From assembly GCA_023436945.1 (NCBI GenBank), contig JAEZHG010000254.1, positions 1 through 8,000 of the forward strand: 8,000 bases of DNA, in the 5' to 3' direction. Under the pieces are notes generated by a model. It saw only the letters and a list, made by a program, of their open reading frames with translations. It was not told where the DNA came from and made no database searches. A program made the position numbers and the translations under genes. Below, one piece after another: positions 1 to 5,894 of the stretch (position 1 is its first letter; every line of letters starts with the position of its first letter). The DNA is from Pseudomonadota bacterium. GTDB lineage: Bacteria > Pseudomonadota > Alphaproteobacteria > Caulobacterales > Caulobacteraceae.

Positions 1-756
1 GAAATCCAGCGCTTCGCCTATATCGTCAGCCATGACCTGCGTGCGCCGCTGGTCAATGTCATGGGCTATACCTCCGAACTGGAGCAGATCGCGGCCCAGA
101 TCGATACCCAGCTTCTGATGCTGGAGGAAAAGGCTCCCGATCTGGTCGATGCCGAAACGGCCCGTGCCGTTCGTGAGGATGCACCAGAGGCCATCGGCTT
201 TATCCGGGCATCTACCGCCAAGATGGACAGCCTCATCAAGGCGATCCTGCGCCTGTCGCGCGAGGGGCGCCGCAAGCTGGTTGCCGAGAAGCTGGATATG
301 ACCACACTGGTTCAGGGTCTGGTCGATGCTGTGGATCAGGTCATCAGCGAGGATGACGGTGCGGTCGAGATTCACACCCTGCCGGACATTGTCAGCGACC
401 GCATATCTGTTGAGCAGATCTTCAGCAACCTTGTCGAGAACGCCGCAAAATACCGCGATCAGGAACGACCTTTGCGGTTGGTCGTTAAGGGTCATGAAGT
501 CGAGGGTGACTGGGTGGAGTTTGTAATCAGCGACAATGGCCGAGGGATCGCCCCGAAGGACCATGAGCGGATTTTTGAACTGTTCCGTAGGGCGGGCAAA
601 CAGGACAGACCGGGCGAAGGTCTGGGACTGGCTTTTGTACGCAGTGCGGTTCGACGCCTTGGAGGGAATATCACCCTCGATTCAGATTTGGGTGAGGGTG
701 CAACCTTTAGGATAAGGTTCCCTCGCCAAATGGTCGTAAAGCCAGAGTTGGAGTAG
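1..756 (+). CDS. Sensor histidine kinase, C-terminal part (5'-truncated by window edge)
   Basis: The reading frame is open from base 1 to the TAG at 754-756, giving 251 residues of a transmitter module. The fragment opens directly in the HisKA H-box (FAYIVSHDLRAP), with the phospho-accepting His encoded at 31-33. An N-box follows (NLVENAAKY, Asn at fragment residue 147), then a G1 box (SDNGRGI, Asp at about 178), an F-box (IFELFRR) and a G2 box (GEGLGLAFV, about 205-213). All catalytic boxes are intact, so this should be an active autokinase. The H-box to LSR spacing is about 75 residues, roughly 20 more than in a typical HisKA hairpin. The sensor region is upstream of the window, so the signal and membrane topology are unknown. 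The gene sits 2 bases before a single-domain receiver, its likely phosphate acceptor. The ATG at 61 is not the start because it lies after the H-box. Confidence 0.93.
   Translation, partial: EIQRFAYIVSHDLRAPLVNVMGYTSELEQIAAQIDTQLLMLEEKAPDLVDAETARAVREDAPEAIGFIRASTAKMDSLIKAILRLSREGRRKLVAEKLDMTTLVQGLVDAVDQVISEDDGAVEIHTLPDIVSDRISVEQIFSNLVENAAKYRDQERPLRLVVKGHEVEGDWVEFVISDNGRGIAPKDHERIFELFRRAGKQDRPGEGLGLAFVRSAVRRLGGNITLDSDLGEGATFRIRFPRQMVVKPELE
462..486 (+). promoter_or_regulatory. Candidate intragenic EcfG-type promoter
   Basis: GGAAC at 462-466 and CGTT at 483-486 are separated by exactly 16 bases. This matches the established alphaproteobacterial EcfG (ECF15) consensus GGAAC-N16/17-CGTT. It lies inside the kinase gene on the coding strand, and a transcript starting near 493 would carry the receiver at 759 and the hybrid kinase at 1187 without the full sensor kinase. 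The motif match is seen directly; promoter function is inference, and intragenic matches can be fortuitous. Confidence 0.4.
750..753 (+). promoter_or_regulatory. Ribosome binding site of the receiver gene
   Basis: GGAG ends 5 bases before the GTG at 759 and lies in the last codons of the upstream kinase gene, immediately before its TAG. This supports the GTG start and indicates translational coupling of kinase and receiver. Confidence 0.6.
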
Positions 757-758
757 CC

Positions 759-1190
759 GTGCCTCAGTCCGTCAAAATCGTCATGATCGAAGACGATCAT
801 GGTCATGCAAGATTGATCGAAAAGAACATCCGTCGCGCCAATATCGCGAACGATATCCTGCATTTTGACAGTGGTCAGGCGGGCCTCGACTATCTGTTCG
901 GTAGCGAGATCGACAAGGATGGCTCTATCCTGATCCTGCTTGATCTCAACCTGCCGGACATGACGGGCACCGACATTCTTGAGCGGGTGAAGTCGGACGA
1001 GTTCCTGCGTCGCGCCCCTGTGGTGGTGCTGACCACGACCGACGACAAGGTTGAAATCGACCGCTGCTACGATCTGGGTTGTAACGTCTACATCACCAAG
1101 CCGGTCGACTATGAGGGCTTTGCCGTCGCGATCCGCCAACTGGGGTTGTTCCTGTCTGTGATGCAGGCCCCCGAGATATCCCTCAAGTGA
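759..1190 (+). CDS. Single-domain response regulator (CheY/Rcp1-like)
   Basis: This 143-residue protein is one receiver domain with no output domain. Visible receiver residues are the acidic pocket E11-D12-D13, phospho-acceptor D62 (LLDLNLPDMTG), the switch Thr around 92-93 (VVVLTTTDD) and the conserved Lys114-Pro115 (YITKPVDYEGF). The loop and the TTTDD segment resemble the Rcp1-type receivers commonly paired with phytochrome- or CHASE-type kinases. It lacks the FATGUY-type motif of the general-stress single-domain regulators. The start is GTG, set by GGAG 5 bases upstream; the stop overlaps the next gene's GTG by 4 bases (GTGA). It is probably phosphorylated by the preceding kinase and acts as a shuttle or as a protein-interaction regulator. 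Its partner and output cannot be read from the sequence. Confidence 0.93.
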   Translation: MPQSVKIVMIEDDHGHARLIEKNIRRANIANDILHFDSGQAGLDYLFGSEIDKDGSILILLDLNLPDMTGTDILERVKSDEFLRRAPVVVLTTTDDKVEIDRCYDLGCNVYITKPVDYEGFAVAIRQLGLFLSVMQAPEISLK

Positions 1191-2245
1191 GCCAGCCCTA
1201 CCGTCTTCTCTATATCGATGACGACTACGCTCTGTCCCGACTGGTACAGAAGGAGTTCGTGCGCCGTGGATATCTGGTCGATCTGGCCCCTGATGGTGAC
1301 GAGGGGCTGAAGGCTCTGGCTATGGGCCAGTACGATGTCTGCGCGCTGGACCACACCATGCCGGGACGCGACGGTCTAGAAATCCTGCCTGAAATCCTCG
1401 CCATGGAGGATGCGCCTCCGGTGGTCTATTGCACCGGCATCGAGGACAGCCGCATCGCCGTGGCGGCTCTGAAGGCGGGCGCGGCGGACTATGTGATCAA
1501 GGATGCCTCGGGCGAGTTCCGCACCTTCCTCGCCAAGGCGGCGGATGACGCGATCATGCGCCGTAACCTTGAGAGGGCGAACGCCACCGCACAGGAAGAC
1601 ATGAAGCGCGAGCGCGACCGTGCCGAGGCGCTGCTGCGCGAGGTGAACCACCGCGTCGGCAACTCGCTGCAACTGGTGGCCAGTTTTGTTCACCTGCACC
1701 GCCGCCAGTTGGGAGACAGCCCTGCTGCCGAGGCGCTGGCTGAAACCCAGGTGCGCATCGACGCCATCGCACAGGTCCACCGCCGCCTTTACCGCTCGCA
1801 CGATATGCGCGGTGTGGCGCTGGATGAATATCTGGACGGTCTGGTTGCAGAGCTTTCACACTCGCTGACCAACAGCAAGGGGCTGGAACTGGTCCTGCGG
1901 GCAGAGCCTGTTTTCATCTCTACCGATCAGGCGGTTTCGCTGGGTGTTATCGTGGCCGAACTGGTCACCAATGCCGTCAAATACGCCTATGGCCCCGAAG
2001 AAAAGGGCCAGATCCGCGTGATTGGCGAACTGACGGCCGGGCGTCGTGTGCGTCTGCGTGTCGAGGACGACGGCGTGGGTATGGGCGATGGATCGATCAA
2101 GGGTACGGGACTGGGCGGTCAAATTCTCAAGGCCATGGCCGTGGACTTGCGCGCCGATATCCGCTTTGACAGCGGCGACCACGGCACCAGAGCCATTCTG
2201 GAGTTCGCGGCTGCAGAAATGAGTGCCCCGCCTGAAGGGGCGTAA
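1187..2245 (+). CDS. Hybrid response regulator / HisKA_2-family histidine kinase
   Basis: This 352-residue soluble protein has no membrane segment. Residues 5-122 form a receiver: D11-D13 pocket, phospho-acceptor D55 (ALDHTMPGRDG) and Lys105 (YVIKDAS). A charged helical linker, likely coiled coil (about 125-150), leads to a HisKA_2 dimerisation domain with phospho-His H155 (REVNHRVGNSLQLVASFV). An HATPase_c domain follows, with N-box N262 (AELVTNAVKYA), G1 Asp294 (EDDGVGM) and a glycine lid (GTGLGGQI, about 306-313). It lacks the His of the HWE N-box and the WxE signature, so it is HisKA_2 rather than strict HWE. The receiver replaces a sensory domain, so input probably comes from an upstream kinase. 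HisKA_2/HWE kinases often phosphorylate PhyR-type regulators in alphaproteobacteria; that link is inference here. Start GTG at 1187 overlaps the previous stop by 4 bases, and no strong ribosome site is visible, which suggests re-initiation. Confidence 0.93.
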   Translation: MSQPYRLLYIDDDYALSRLVQKEFVRRGYLVDLAPDGDEGLKALAMGQYDVCALDHTMPGRDGLEILPEILAMEDAPPVVYCTGIEDSRIAVAALKAGAADYVIKDASGEFRTFLAKAADDAIMRRNLERANATAQEDMKRERDRAEALLREVNHRVGNSLQLVASFVHLHRRQLGDSPAAEALAETQVRIDAIAQVHRRLYRSHDMRGVALDEYLDGLVAELSHSLTNSKGLELVLRAEPVFISTDQAVSLGVIVAELVTNAVKYAYGPEEKGQIRVIGELTAGRRVRLRVEDDGVGMGDGSIKGTGLGGQILKAMAVDLRADIRFDSGDHGTRAILEFAAAEMSAPPEGA

Positions 2246-2256
2246 GGCGCCTTTAT

Positions 2257-2712
2257 ATGAAGCTTCAGTTCGGGAAAGCCCGCGCGGATCTGGATTACCG
2301 CCATCGCGCTGCTGTGTTCGGCATTGCCGAACGCGACGGGCTGATCGCCTGCGTCAATATCCGCCGCGAGGGTGGCTATAGCTATTTCGACCTGCCCGGT
2401 GGTGCAGTCGAAGGCGAGGAGACCGAGGCAGAGGCGCTGGTCCGCGAGTTTCGCGAGGAAACCGGCCTTGTCGTCGCTCCGCTGGATCGCCTGACCGAGG
2501 CCTCGCAATATTTTGTGCGCACCGATGGCGAGGCGTTGAACAACGTCAGCGCCTTCTGGGTCATGACCATCACTGCCAGCGAGCCTGAAACCAAGCTGGA
2601 GGCCGACCACAACCTTGTCTGGCTAAGCCCGCATCAGGCTCTGGAGATGGTCCGCCACGAAGCCCACGCCTGGGCGATTACCTGCTGGCTGCGACAGATT
2701 GCTCAGCAATAA
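2257..2712 (+). CDS. Nudix hydrolase
   Basis: This 151-residue protein has a perfect Nudix box at residues 49-71, fitting G-x5-E-x7-REUxEExGU: G49, E55, R63-E64 and E67-E68 followed by T69-G70-L71. The glutamates bind the catalytic divalent metal. The family cleaves nucleoside diphosphates linked to another moiety, such as oxidised nucleotides, sugar nucleotides or dinucleotide polyphosphates. The substrate cannot be told from this sequence. Length is normal for a single-domain MutT-like enzyme, and there is no signal peptide, so it is cytosolic. The ATG start lies 11 bases after the hybrid kinase stop; only a weak AAGG at 2244-2247 could serve as a ribosome site. It is likely the last gene of the signalling transcript, although the functional connection may be accidental. 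Confidence 0.92.
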   Translation: MKLQFGKARADLDYRHRAAVFGIAERDGLIACVNIRREGGYSYFDLPGGAVEGEETEAEALVREFREETGLVVAPLDRLTEASQYFVRTDGEALNNVSAFWVMTITASEPETKLEADHNLVWLSPHQALEMVRHEAHAWAITCWLRQIAQQ

Positions 2713-2726
2713 CAAGCTGTGCCTTA

Positions 2727-2752
2727 GGAACCTCGCTTGAGGGCAACCCGTT
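2727..2752 (+). promoter_or_regulatory. EcfG (general stress response) promoter of csbD-like gene
   Basis: GGAAC at 2727-2731 and CGTT at 2749-2752 are 17 bases apart, a perfect match to the known alphaproteobacterial EcfG/sigma-T consensus GGAAC-N16/17-CGTT. It lies in the intergenic gap just after the Nudix stop and about 54 bases upstream of the CsbD-family start. A start site near 2760 would leave a 5' leader of about 45 bases. CsbD proteins are stress-induced in other bacteria, so position, motif and gene product agree. Confidence 0.82.
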
Positions 2753-2795
2753 TTGTTGTTGAAGCCGTTCCATTCCGGAGCGACCAACAGACAAC

Positions 2796-2799
2796 GGAG
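2796..2799 (+). promoter_or_regulatory. Ribosome binding site of csbD-like gene
   Basis: GGAG lies 6 bases before the ATG at 2806. It decides the start against a longer in-frame reading from 2737, which would begin inside the promoter itself. Confidence 0.7.
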
Positions 2800-2805
2800 T
2801 ATCCA

Positions 2806-2982
2806 ATGGCTGACAAGGATCGCATCGAAGGCGCTGCCAAGAACATCGGCGGCAAGATCAAAGAAGGAATCGGCAACATCACCGGCGATGAAAAGCTGAA
2901 AGCCGAAGGCAAGGCCGACCAGATCGAGGGTAAGGCCCAGAACGCCCTCGGCGGCGTCAAGGATGCCCTCAAGGGTAAATAA
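2806..2982 (+). CDS. CsbD-family small stress protein
   Basis: This is a 58-residue, very hydrophilic, Lys/Gly/Ala-rich protein of the CsbD family. It carries the family's internal duplication: DRIEGAAKNIGGKIKEG (residues 5-21) and DQIEGKAQNALGGVKDALKG (38-57), joined by ITGDEKLKAEG. The family is about 60 residues long and includes sigma-B-controlled CsbD of Bacillus subtilis and YjbJ of Escherichia coli. The biochemical role is unknown; a small helical stress protein is all that is established. There are no cysteines, membrane segment or signal peptide. The gene is monocistronic, with its own EcfG-type promoter, GGAG ribosome site and intrinsic terminator, so strong induction under general stress or in stationary phase is expected. 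Confidence 0.93.
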   Translation: MADKDRIEGAAKNIGGKIKEGIGNITGDEKLKAEGKADQIEGKAQNALGGVKDALKGK

Positions 2983-3011
2983 GCCCTAGGCACATTCCAT
3001 ACCCAGACCGG

Positions 3012-3044
3012 AGGGCTGTCCTAGTAGGGCAGCCCTTTCGTTTT
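3012..3044 (+). terminator. Rho-independent terminator after csbD-like gene
   Basis: An 11-bp stem pairs 3012-3022 with 3026-3036 around a 3-base loop (AGT), with one T-G wobble. It is followed by a T-rich run (TTTCGTTTT, 3036-3044). It begins 30 bases after the csbD stop. The T tract is on the + strand side only, so it should mainly stop rightward transcription before it enters the convergent VWA gene, whose stop is 12 bases further on. Confidence 0.85.
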
Positions 3045-3055
3045 GTGGTCTGCGC

Positions 3056-4255
3056 TTACTTCGCCAGCGCCCGCATGCCGTTTTCCAGCCCTTCGAGGGT
3101 GAGGGGATACATGCGCTCCTCCATCAGCTCTCTCAGCAGCGTAACCGACTGTGTATAGTGCCAGTGGCGCTCCGGCACGGGGTTCAGCCACACCGACTTG
3201 GGCCACTGTTCGACCGCACGGCGCATCCAGACGGCACCGGCTTCCTCGTTCCAGTGCTCGACCGAGCCGCCCGGAATGGTGATCTCGTAGGGGCTCATGG
3301 TCGCGTCACCGACAAAGATCACGCGCCAGTCCGAGCTGAACTTGTTCAGCAGGTCCCAGGTGGGAATGCGTTCGTTGTGGCGACGGCGGTTGTCCTTCCA
3401 CACGCCTTCATAGAGGCAGTTGTGGAAGTAATAGAACTCAAGGTTCTTGAACTCGGTTTTGACCGCCGAGAACAGCTCCTCGCACATCTTGATGTGGCCA
3501 TCCATCGAGCCGCCGATGTCGAAGAAGATGACGACCTTCACCGTGTTGCGACGTTCCGGCCGCATCTGGATATCCAGCCAGCCCTGACGTGCCGTGCCGT
3601 CGATGGTGCCGTCGATATCCAGTTCGTCGGGTGCGCCCTGACGGGCAAAGCGGCGCAGGCGGCGAAGGGCCACCTTGATGTTGCGGGTGCCCAGTTCGAC
3701 GCTGTCGTCGAGGTTCTTGAACTCGCGCTTTTCCCAGACCTTGACCGCGCGGCCGTGTTTTCCGGTACCGCCGATGCGGACGCCCTCGGGATTGTAGCCG
3801 CCGTTGCCGAACGGGCTGGTGCCGCCGGTGCCGATCCATTTATTGCCGCCCTGATGGCGCTCGTGCTGCTCTTCGAGGCGCTCTTTCAGCGTCTCCATCA
3901 GCTTGTCCCAACCGCCGAGAGCCTCGATCTGGGCCTTTTCCTCTTCGGTCAGATATTTCTCGTTGAGCAGCTTCAGCCAGTCTTCGGGAATGTCGGCGGT
4001 AATGCTTTCTGGCCCTGCCGGACCTTCAAGCCCCTTGAAGACCTTGCCGAACACCACGTCGAAACGGTCGTAGTATTTCTCGTCCTTGATCAGCAGGGCG
4101 CGCGACAGGTGGTAAAAATCGTCGATGGTGCGGCCCGTCAGGGCCTCGCCCGCGCCGATCACGCCCTTGTCCATGGCCTCCATCAGATGGAGCCATTCCT
4201 TCAGCGAAACCGGAACCTTGGCGTCGCGAAGAGAGGTGAAGAAGGGCAGAAGCAT
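3056..4255 (-). CDS. VWA domain-containing protein, CoxE-like
   Basis: This 399-residue protein resembles the uncharacterised CoxE-type VWA proteins (COG3825 type). The N-terminal half (1-130) is helical and charged: it starts LLPFFTSLRDAKVPVSLKEW, and has a DDFYHLSRALL segment and a Glu/Lys-rich helix near 104-134. A Gly/Asn-rich linker follows (about 136-168). The VWA domain spans about 235-399, with a metal-site motif FDIGGSMD (D246, G248, S250), a conserved D317 (VFVGDATMSPYE reads as FVGDATMSPYE at 314-324) and a Trp-rich C-terminus (WPKSVWLNP, HWHYTQS). Such proteins usually work with MoxR-type AAA+ ATPases as metal-insertion or complex-assembly chaperones. No MoxR gene is adjacent here, so the function stays open. 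The ATG start is followed by a typical family N-terminus. The gene lies 57 bases after the GNAT gene on the same strand, so they may share a transcript. Confidence 0.88.
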   Translation of the reverse strand: MLLPFFTSLRDAKVPVSLKEWLHLMEAMDKGVIGAGEALTGRTIDDFYHLSRALLIKDEKYYDRFDVVFGKVFKGLEGPAGPESITADIPEDWLKLLNEKYLTEEEKAQIEALGGWDKLMETLKERLEEQHERHQGGNKWIGTGGTSPFGNGGYNPEGVRIGGTGKHGRAVKVWEKREFKNLDDSVELGTRNIKVALRRLRRFARQGAPDELDIDGTIDGTARQGWLDIQMRPERRNTVKVVIFFDIGGSMDGHIKMCEELFSAVKTEFKNLEFYYFHNCLYEGVWKDNRRRHNERIPTWDLLNKFSSDWRVIFVGDATMSPYEITIPGGSVEHWNEEAGAVWMRRAVEQWPKSVWLNPVPERHWHYTQSVTLLRELMEERMYPLTLEGLENGMRALAK

Positions 4256-4312
4256 CGAGGATCGGACCTGAGAATGAACAGGCGCGAATAGACCACGCCC
4301 GCGAAAACACGT

Positions 4313-4840
4313 CTATGCGCGGCGAAGGATGAACTCGTCGTCCATCCATGTGCCAACGGGATATTGATACTCACCGACCTTTTCAAAGCCATAGGCACCG
4401 TAGAGCTTCTGCGCTTTTTGATTACCGCTCCAGACGCCGATCCACAGGGCTCCGGTGGTGTTGGCCTGCATCCACTCCAGCGCCATTTTCAAAAGCGTGG
4501 TGCCAAGGCCCAGGCCCTGCGCACTGCGGGCCACATAGAGGCGGCGTAGCTCCATCTCACCTTCCTTGGCATCAGGATGCGGCAGGCCGTTGGGTCCGGC
4601 GTGGCATAGGGCGAGAAGCTCGCCATCACGCTCTGCCACCCAAAACACACAGGCCGGATCATTGATGCGTTTGGCCAGCGCCTCCTCGCCGAAGCTGTCC
4701 TCGTAGAAGCCTTCCAGATCGTCCTTGGGGTAGGGAATGCCGAAGCCCTCGATGAAGGTCTCGGTGAAGGTGCGGCGGCTGAGTTCCGAAAGGGCGCTCA
4801 GATCGTCGATGACAGCTTTGCGGATGGTGATTTCGCTCAT
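4313..4840 (-). CDS. GNAT-family N-acetyltransferase
   Basis: This 175-residue single-domain protein has the GNAT fold. Motif A, the acetyl-CoA pyrophosphate loop, is at 99-117 (RRLYVARSAQGLGLGTTLL), with the Q/RxxGxG pattern at Q108 to G113. Motif B-like NQKAQKLYGAYGFEKVGEY is at 140-158. The N-terminal segment ITIRKAVIDDLSALSELSRRTF is typical of PaiA/RimI-like members. It should transfer an acetyl group from acetyl-CoA to an amine, but the acceptor (protein N-terminus, polyamine or small molecule) cannot be deduced. The start is ATG with no obvious ribosome site in the 20 bases upstream. It is the first gene of the leftward pair and diverges from the phosphatase gene. Confidence 0.9.
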   Translation of the reverse strand: MSEITIRKAVIDDLSALSELSRRTFTETFIEGFGIPYPKDDLEGFYEDSFGEEALAKRINDPACVFWVAERDGELLALCHAGPNGLPHPDAKEGEMELRRLYVARSAQGLGLGTTLLKMALEWMQANTTGALWIGVWSGNQKAQKLYGAYGFEKVGEYQYPVGTWMDDEFILRRA

Positions 4841-4897
4841 GTCTGCGGATTAGCGGTTTCAAACAGCGATCACTAGGGTTGGCGGATAAACATCCAC

Positions 4898-4908
4898 GTG
4901 ACTGTCAC
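4898..4908. other. Perfect 5-1-5 palindrome in divergent intergenic region
   Basis: GTGAC-T-GTCAC is a perfect inverted repeat with a one-base centre. It lies between the divergent GNAT and histidine phosphatase genes, about 47 bases upstream of the preferred phosphatase start. A short symmetrical site in a divergent promoter region is operator-like, but short palindromes also arise by chance and I do not recognise a regulator for it. Confidence 0.3.
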
Positions 4909-4918
4909 ACTCTCGGTA

Positions 4919-4945
4919 TTGCGAAAGGAAACAACGCCCGATAAC
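4919..4945 (+). promoter_or_regulatory. Weak candidate promoter of histidine phosphatase gene
   Basis: TTGCGA (4919-4924) and GATAAC (4940-4945) are spaced by 15 bases, each only a partial match to housekeeping -35/-10 elements. A start site near 4952 would fall just before the ATG at 4955 and would exclude translation from the upstream GTG at 4898. This is inference from weak motif matches. Confidence 0.25.
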
Positions 4946-4954
4946 CGATGTTAT

Positions 4955-5569
4955 ATGGTCGATAGTTCCCGCCCCCATGGATCCGCCACAGCATCCCGTC
5001 GGGGCGCGATCACACTGGCTCGCCATGGCCGACCCGCCCTTTCGCGCAAATGTATGCTGACGTCACAGGGGTACTGCGACTGGTGGAAGCTGTATGATCT
5101 GGGCGGGCTTCAGGAGGGACAGACCCCGCCTGATGGACTGGTGCAGACGGCGCGCGAGGCGCAAATTGTCTATGCCTCAACCCTCCGCCGCGCACAGGAA
5201 ACCGCGCAAGCTGTCACCCAAGGGCGCGCGTTTAAAACTGACGCCATCTTTGTCGAAGCCCCACTGCCGCCACCGCATACGCCGGACTGGTTCAAGCTGC
5301 CGCCCAGACTATGGGGCGTGGTGGCGCGACTGTGGTGGCATCTGTTCAATCACCACGACGGTCAGGAAACCCGCCTCGAGGCCGAACAACGCGCTGGAAG
5401 AGCCGCGGAAATCCTGATCGGTGAGGCCGATCAGGGCAGGGATGTGCTGTTACTGGCGCACGGCTATTTCAACCACATGATCGGGCAGGCGCTGAAGGCT
5501 AAAGGCTGGTCCCTGACGCTGGATCAGGGGTTCAAATACTGGTCGCAGAGACGCTTCGAAAAGCATTGA
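4955..5569 (+). CDS. Histidine phosphatase family protein
   Basis: This 204-residue protein (from the ATG at 4955) belongs to the phosphoglycerate-mutase-like branch. The signature ITLARHGRP gives the catalytic His24 in the R23-H24-G25 motif. Supporting residues are R78-R79 (YASTLRRAQETA), a possible acid E101 (FVEAPLPPP) and the second catalytic His169 (LLLAHGYFNHM). The family forms a phosphohistidine intermediate and hydrolyses small phosphorylated molecules or phosphoproteins; the substrate here is unknown. A Trp-rich insert at about 116-131 (PPRLWGVVARLWWHLF) sits where the substrate cap usually is. An in-frame GTG at 4898 would add 19 residues. I prefer 4955 because the RHG core is normally near the N-terminus and the GTG lies inside a palindrome, but neither start has a good ribosome site. 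The gene stands alone on this strand, diverging from the GNAT gene and ending 68 bases before xseB. Confidence 0.85.
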   Translation: MVDSSRPHGSATASRRGAITLARHGRPALSRKCMLTSQGYCDWWKLYDLGGLQEGQTPPDGLVQTAREAQIVYASTLRRAQETAQAVTQGRAFKTDAIFVEAPLPPPHTPDWFKLPPRLWGVVARLWWHLFNHHDGQETRLEAEQRAGRAAEILIGEADQGRDVLLLAHGYFNHMIGQALKAKGWSLTLDQGFKYWSQRRFEKH

Positions 5570-5596
5570 ACACAGTTCCTTTCGTTTCCTGTGCGC

Positions 5597-5631
5597 CAAG
5601 GATTGAACCCTTGCCGCAGCGCCTCTAGTTT
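5597..5631 (+). promoter_or_regulatory. Weak candidate xseB promoter with overlapping hairpin
   Basis: TTGAAC (5603-5608) and TAGTTT (5626-5631) are 17 bases apart and could be -35/-10 elements of the isoprenoid operon. The start site would fall at about 5638, exactly at the xseB ATG, giving a leaderless message; no ribosome site is visible upstream of that ATG. A 5-bp hairpin (5597-5601 with 5609-5613) overlaps the -35 region. An inverted repeat CACAG/CTGTG (5571-5575, 5589-5593) precedes it. All of this is inference from partial motif matches. Confidence 0.25.
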
Positions 5632-5637
5632 GCGCCC

Positions 5638-5894
5638 ATGACCGAAGCAGCTTCGACCAACGCCGTCCCCGCCGACCTCAGCTTCGAGGACGCTCTGCAG
5701 CGCCTTGAAGGTATCGTGTCCCGACTGGAATCCGGTCAGGCCGGGTTGGAAGAATCCATCACCCTGTACGAACAGGGCGCGCAGTTGAAAGCGCACTGCG
5801 AGGCGCGCCTGAAGGCGGCCCAGCTTCGTGTCGAAAAGATCGTTGTCGGTCCTGACCAACAGGCTCAGGGCGTGCAGGCTGCGGACTTCGGCTA

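Noticed and set aside
61..756. Reading the first gene as a complete 231-residue protein from the ATG at 61
   Set aside because: The frame is open to base 1 and the catalytic H-box lies at codons 5-16, before that ATG, so the true start is outside the window.
2225..2253. Stem GCCCC/GGGGC (2225-2241) and palindrome AAGGCGCCTT (2244-2253) at the hybrid kinase-Nudix junction as a terminator
   Set aside because: The stem is only 5 bp and lies within codons, there is no T-run, and the Nudix gene starts 4 bases after the palindrome, so termination here is unlikely.
2737..2982. Longer in-frame version of the CsbD protein starting at 2737
   Set aside because: It would start inside the EcfG-type promoter, upstream of the expected transcription start; GGAG before 2806 and family length both support the shorter form.
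3158..4291. Long open frame on the + strand (377 codons) opposite the VWA gene
   Set aside because: It is a frame shadow of a well-supported minus-strand gene: the product is a low-complexity Val/Ala/Asp/His-rich sequence with no recognisable domain.
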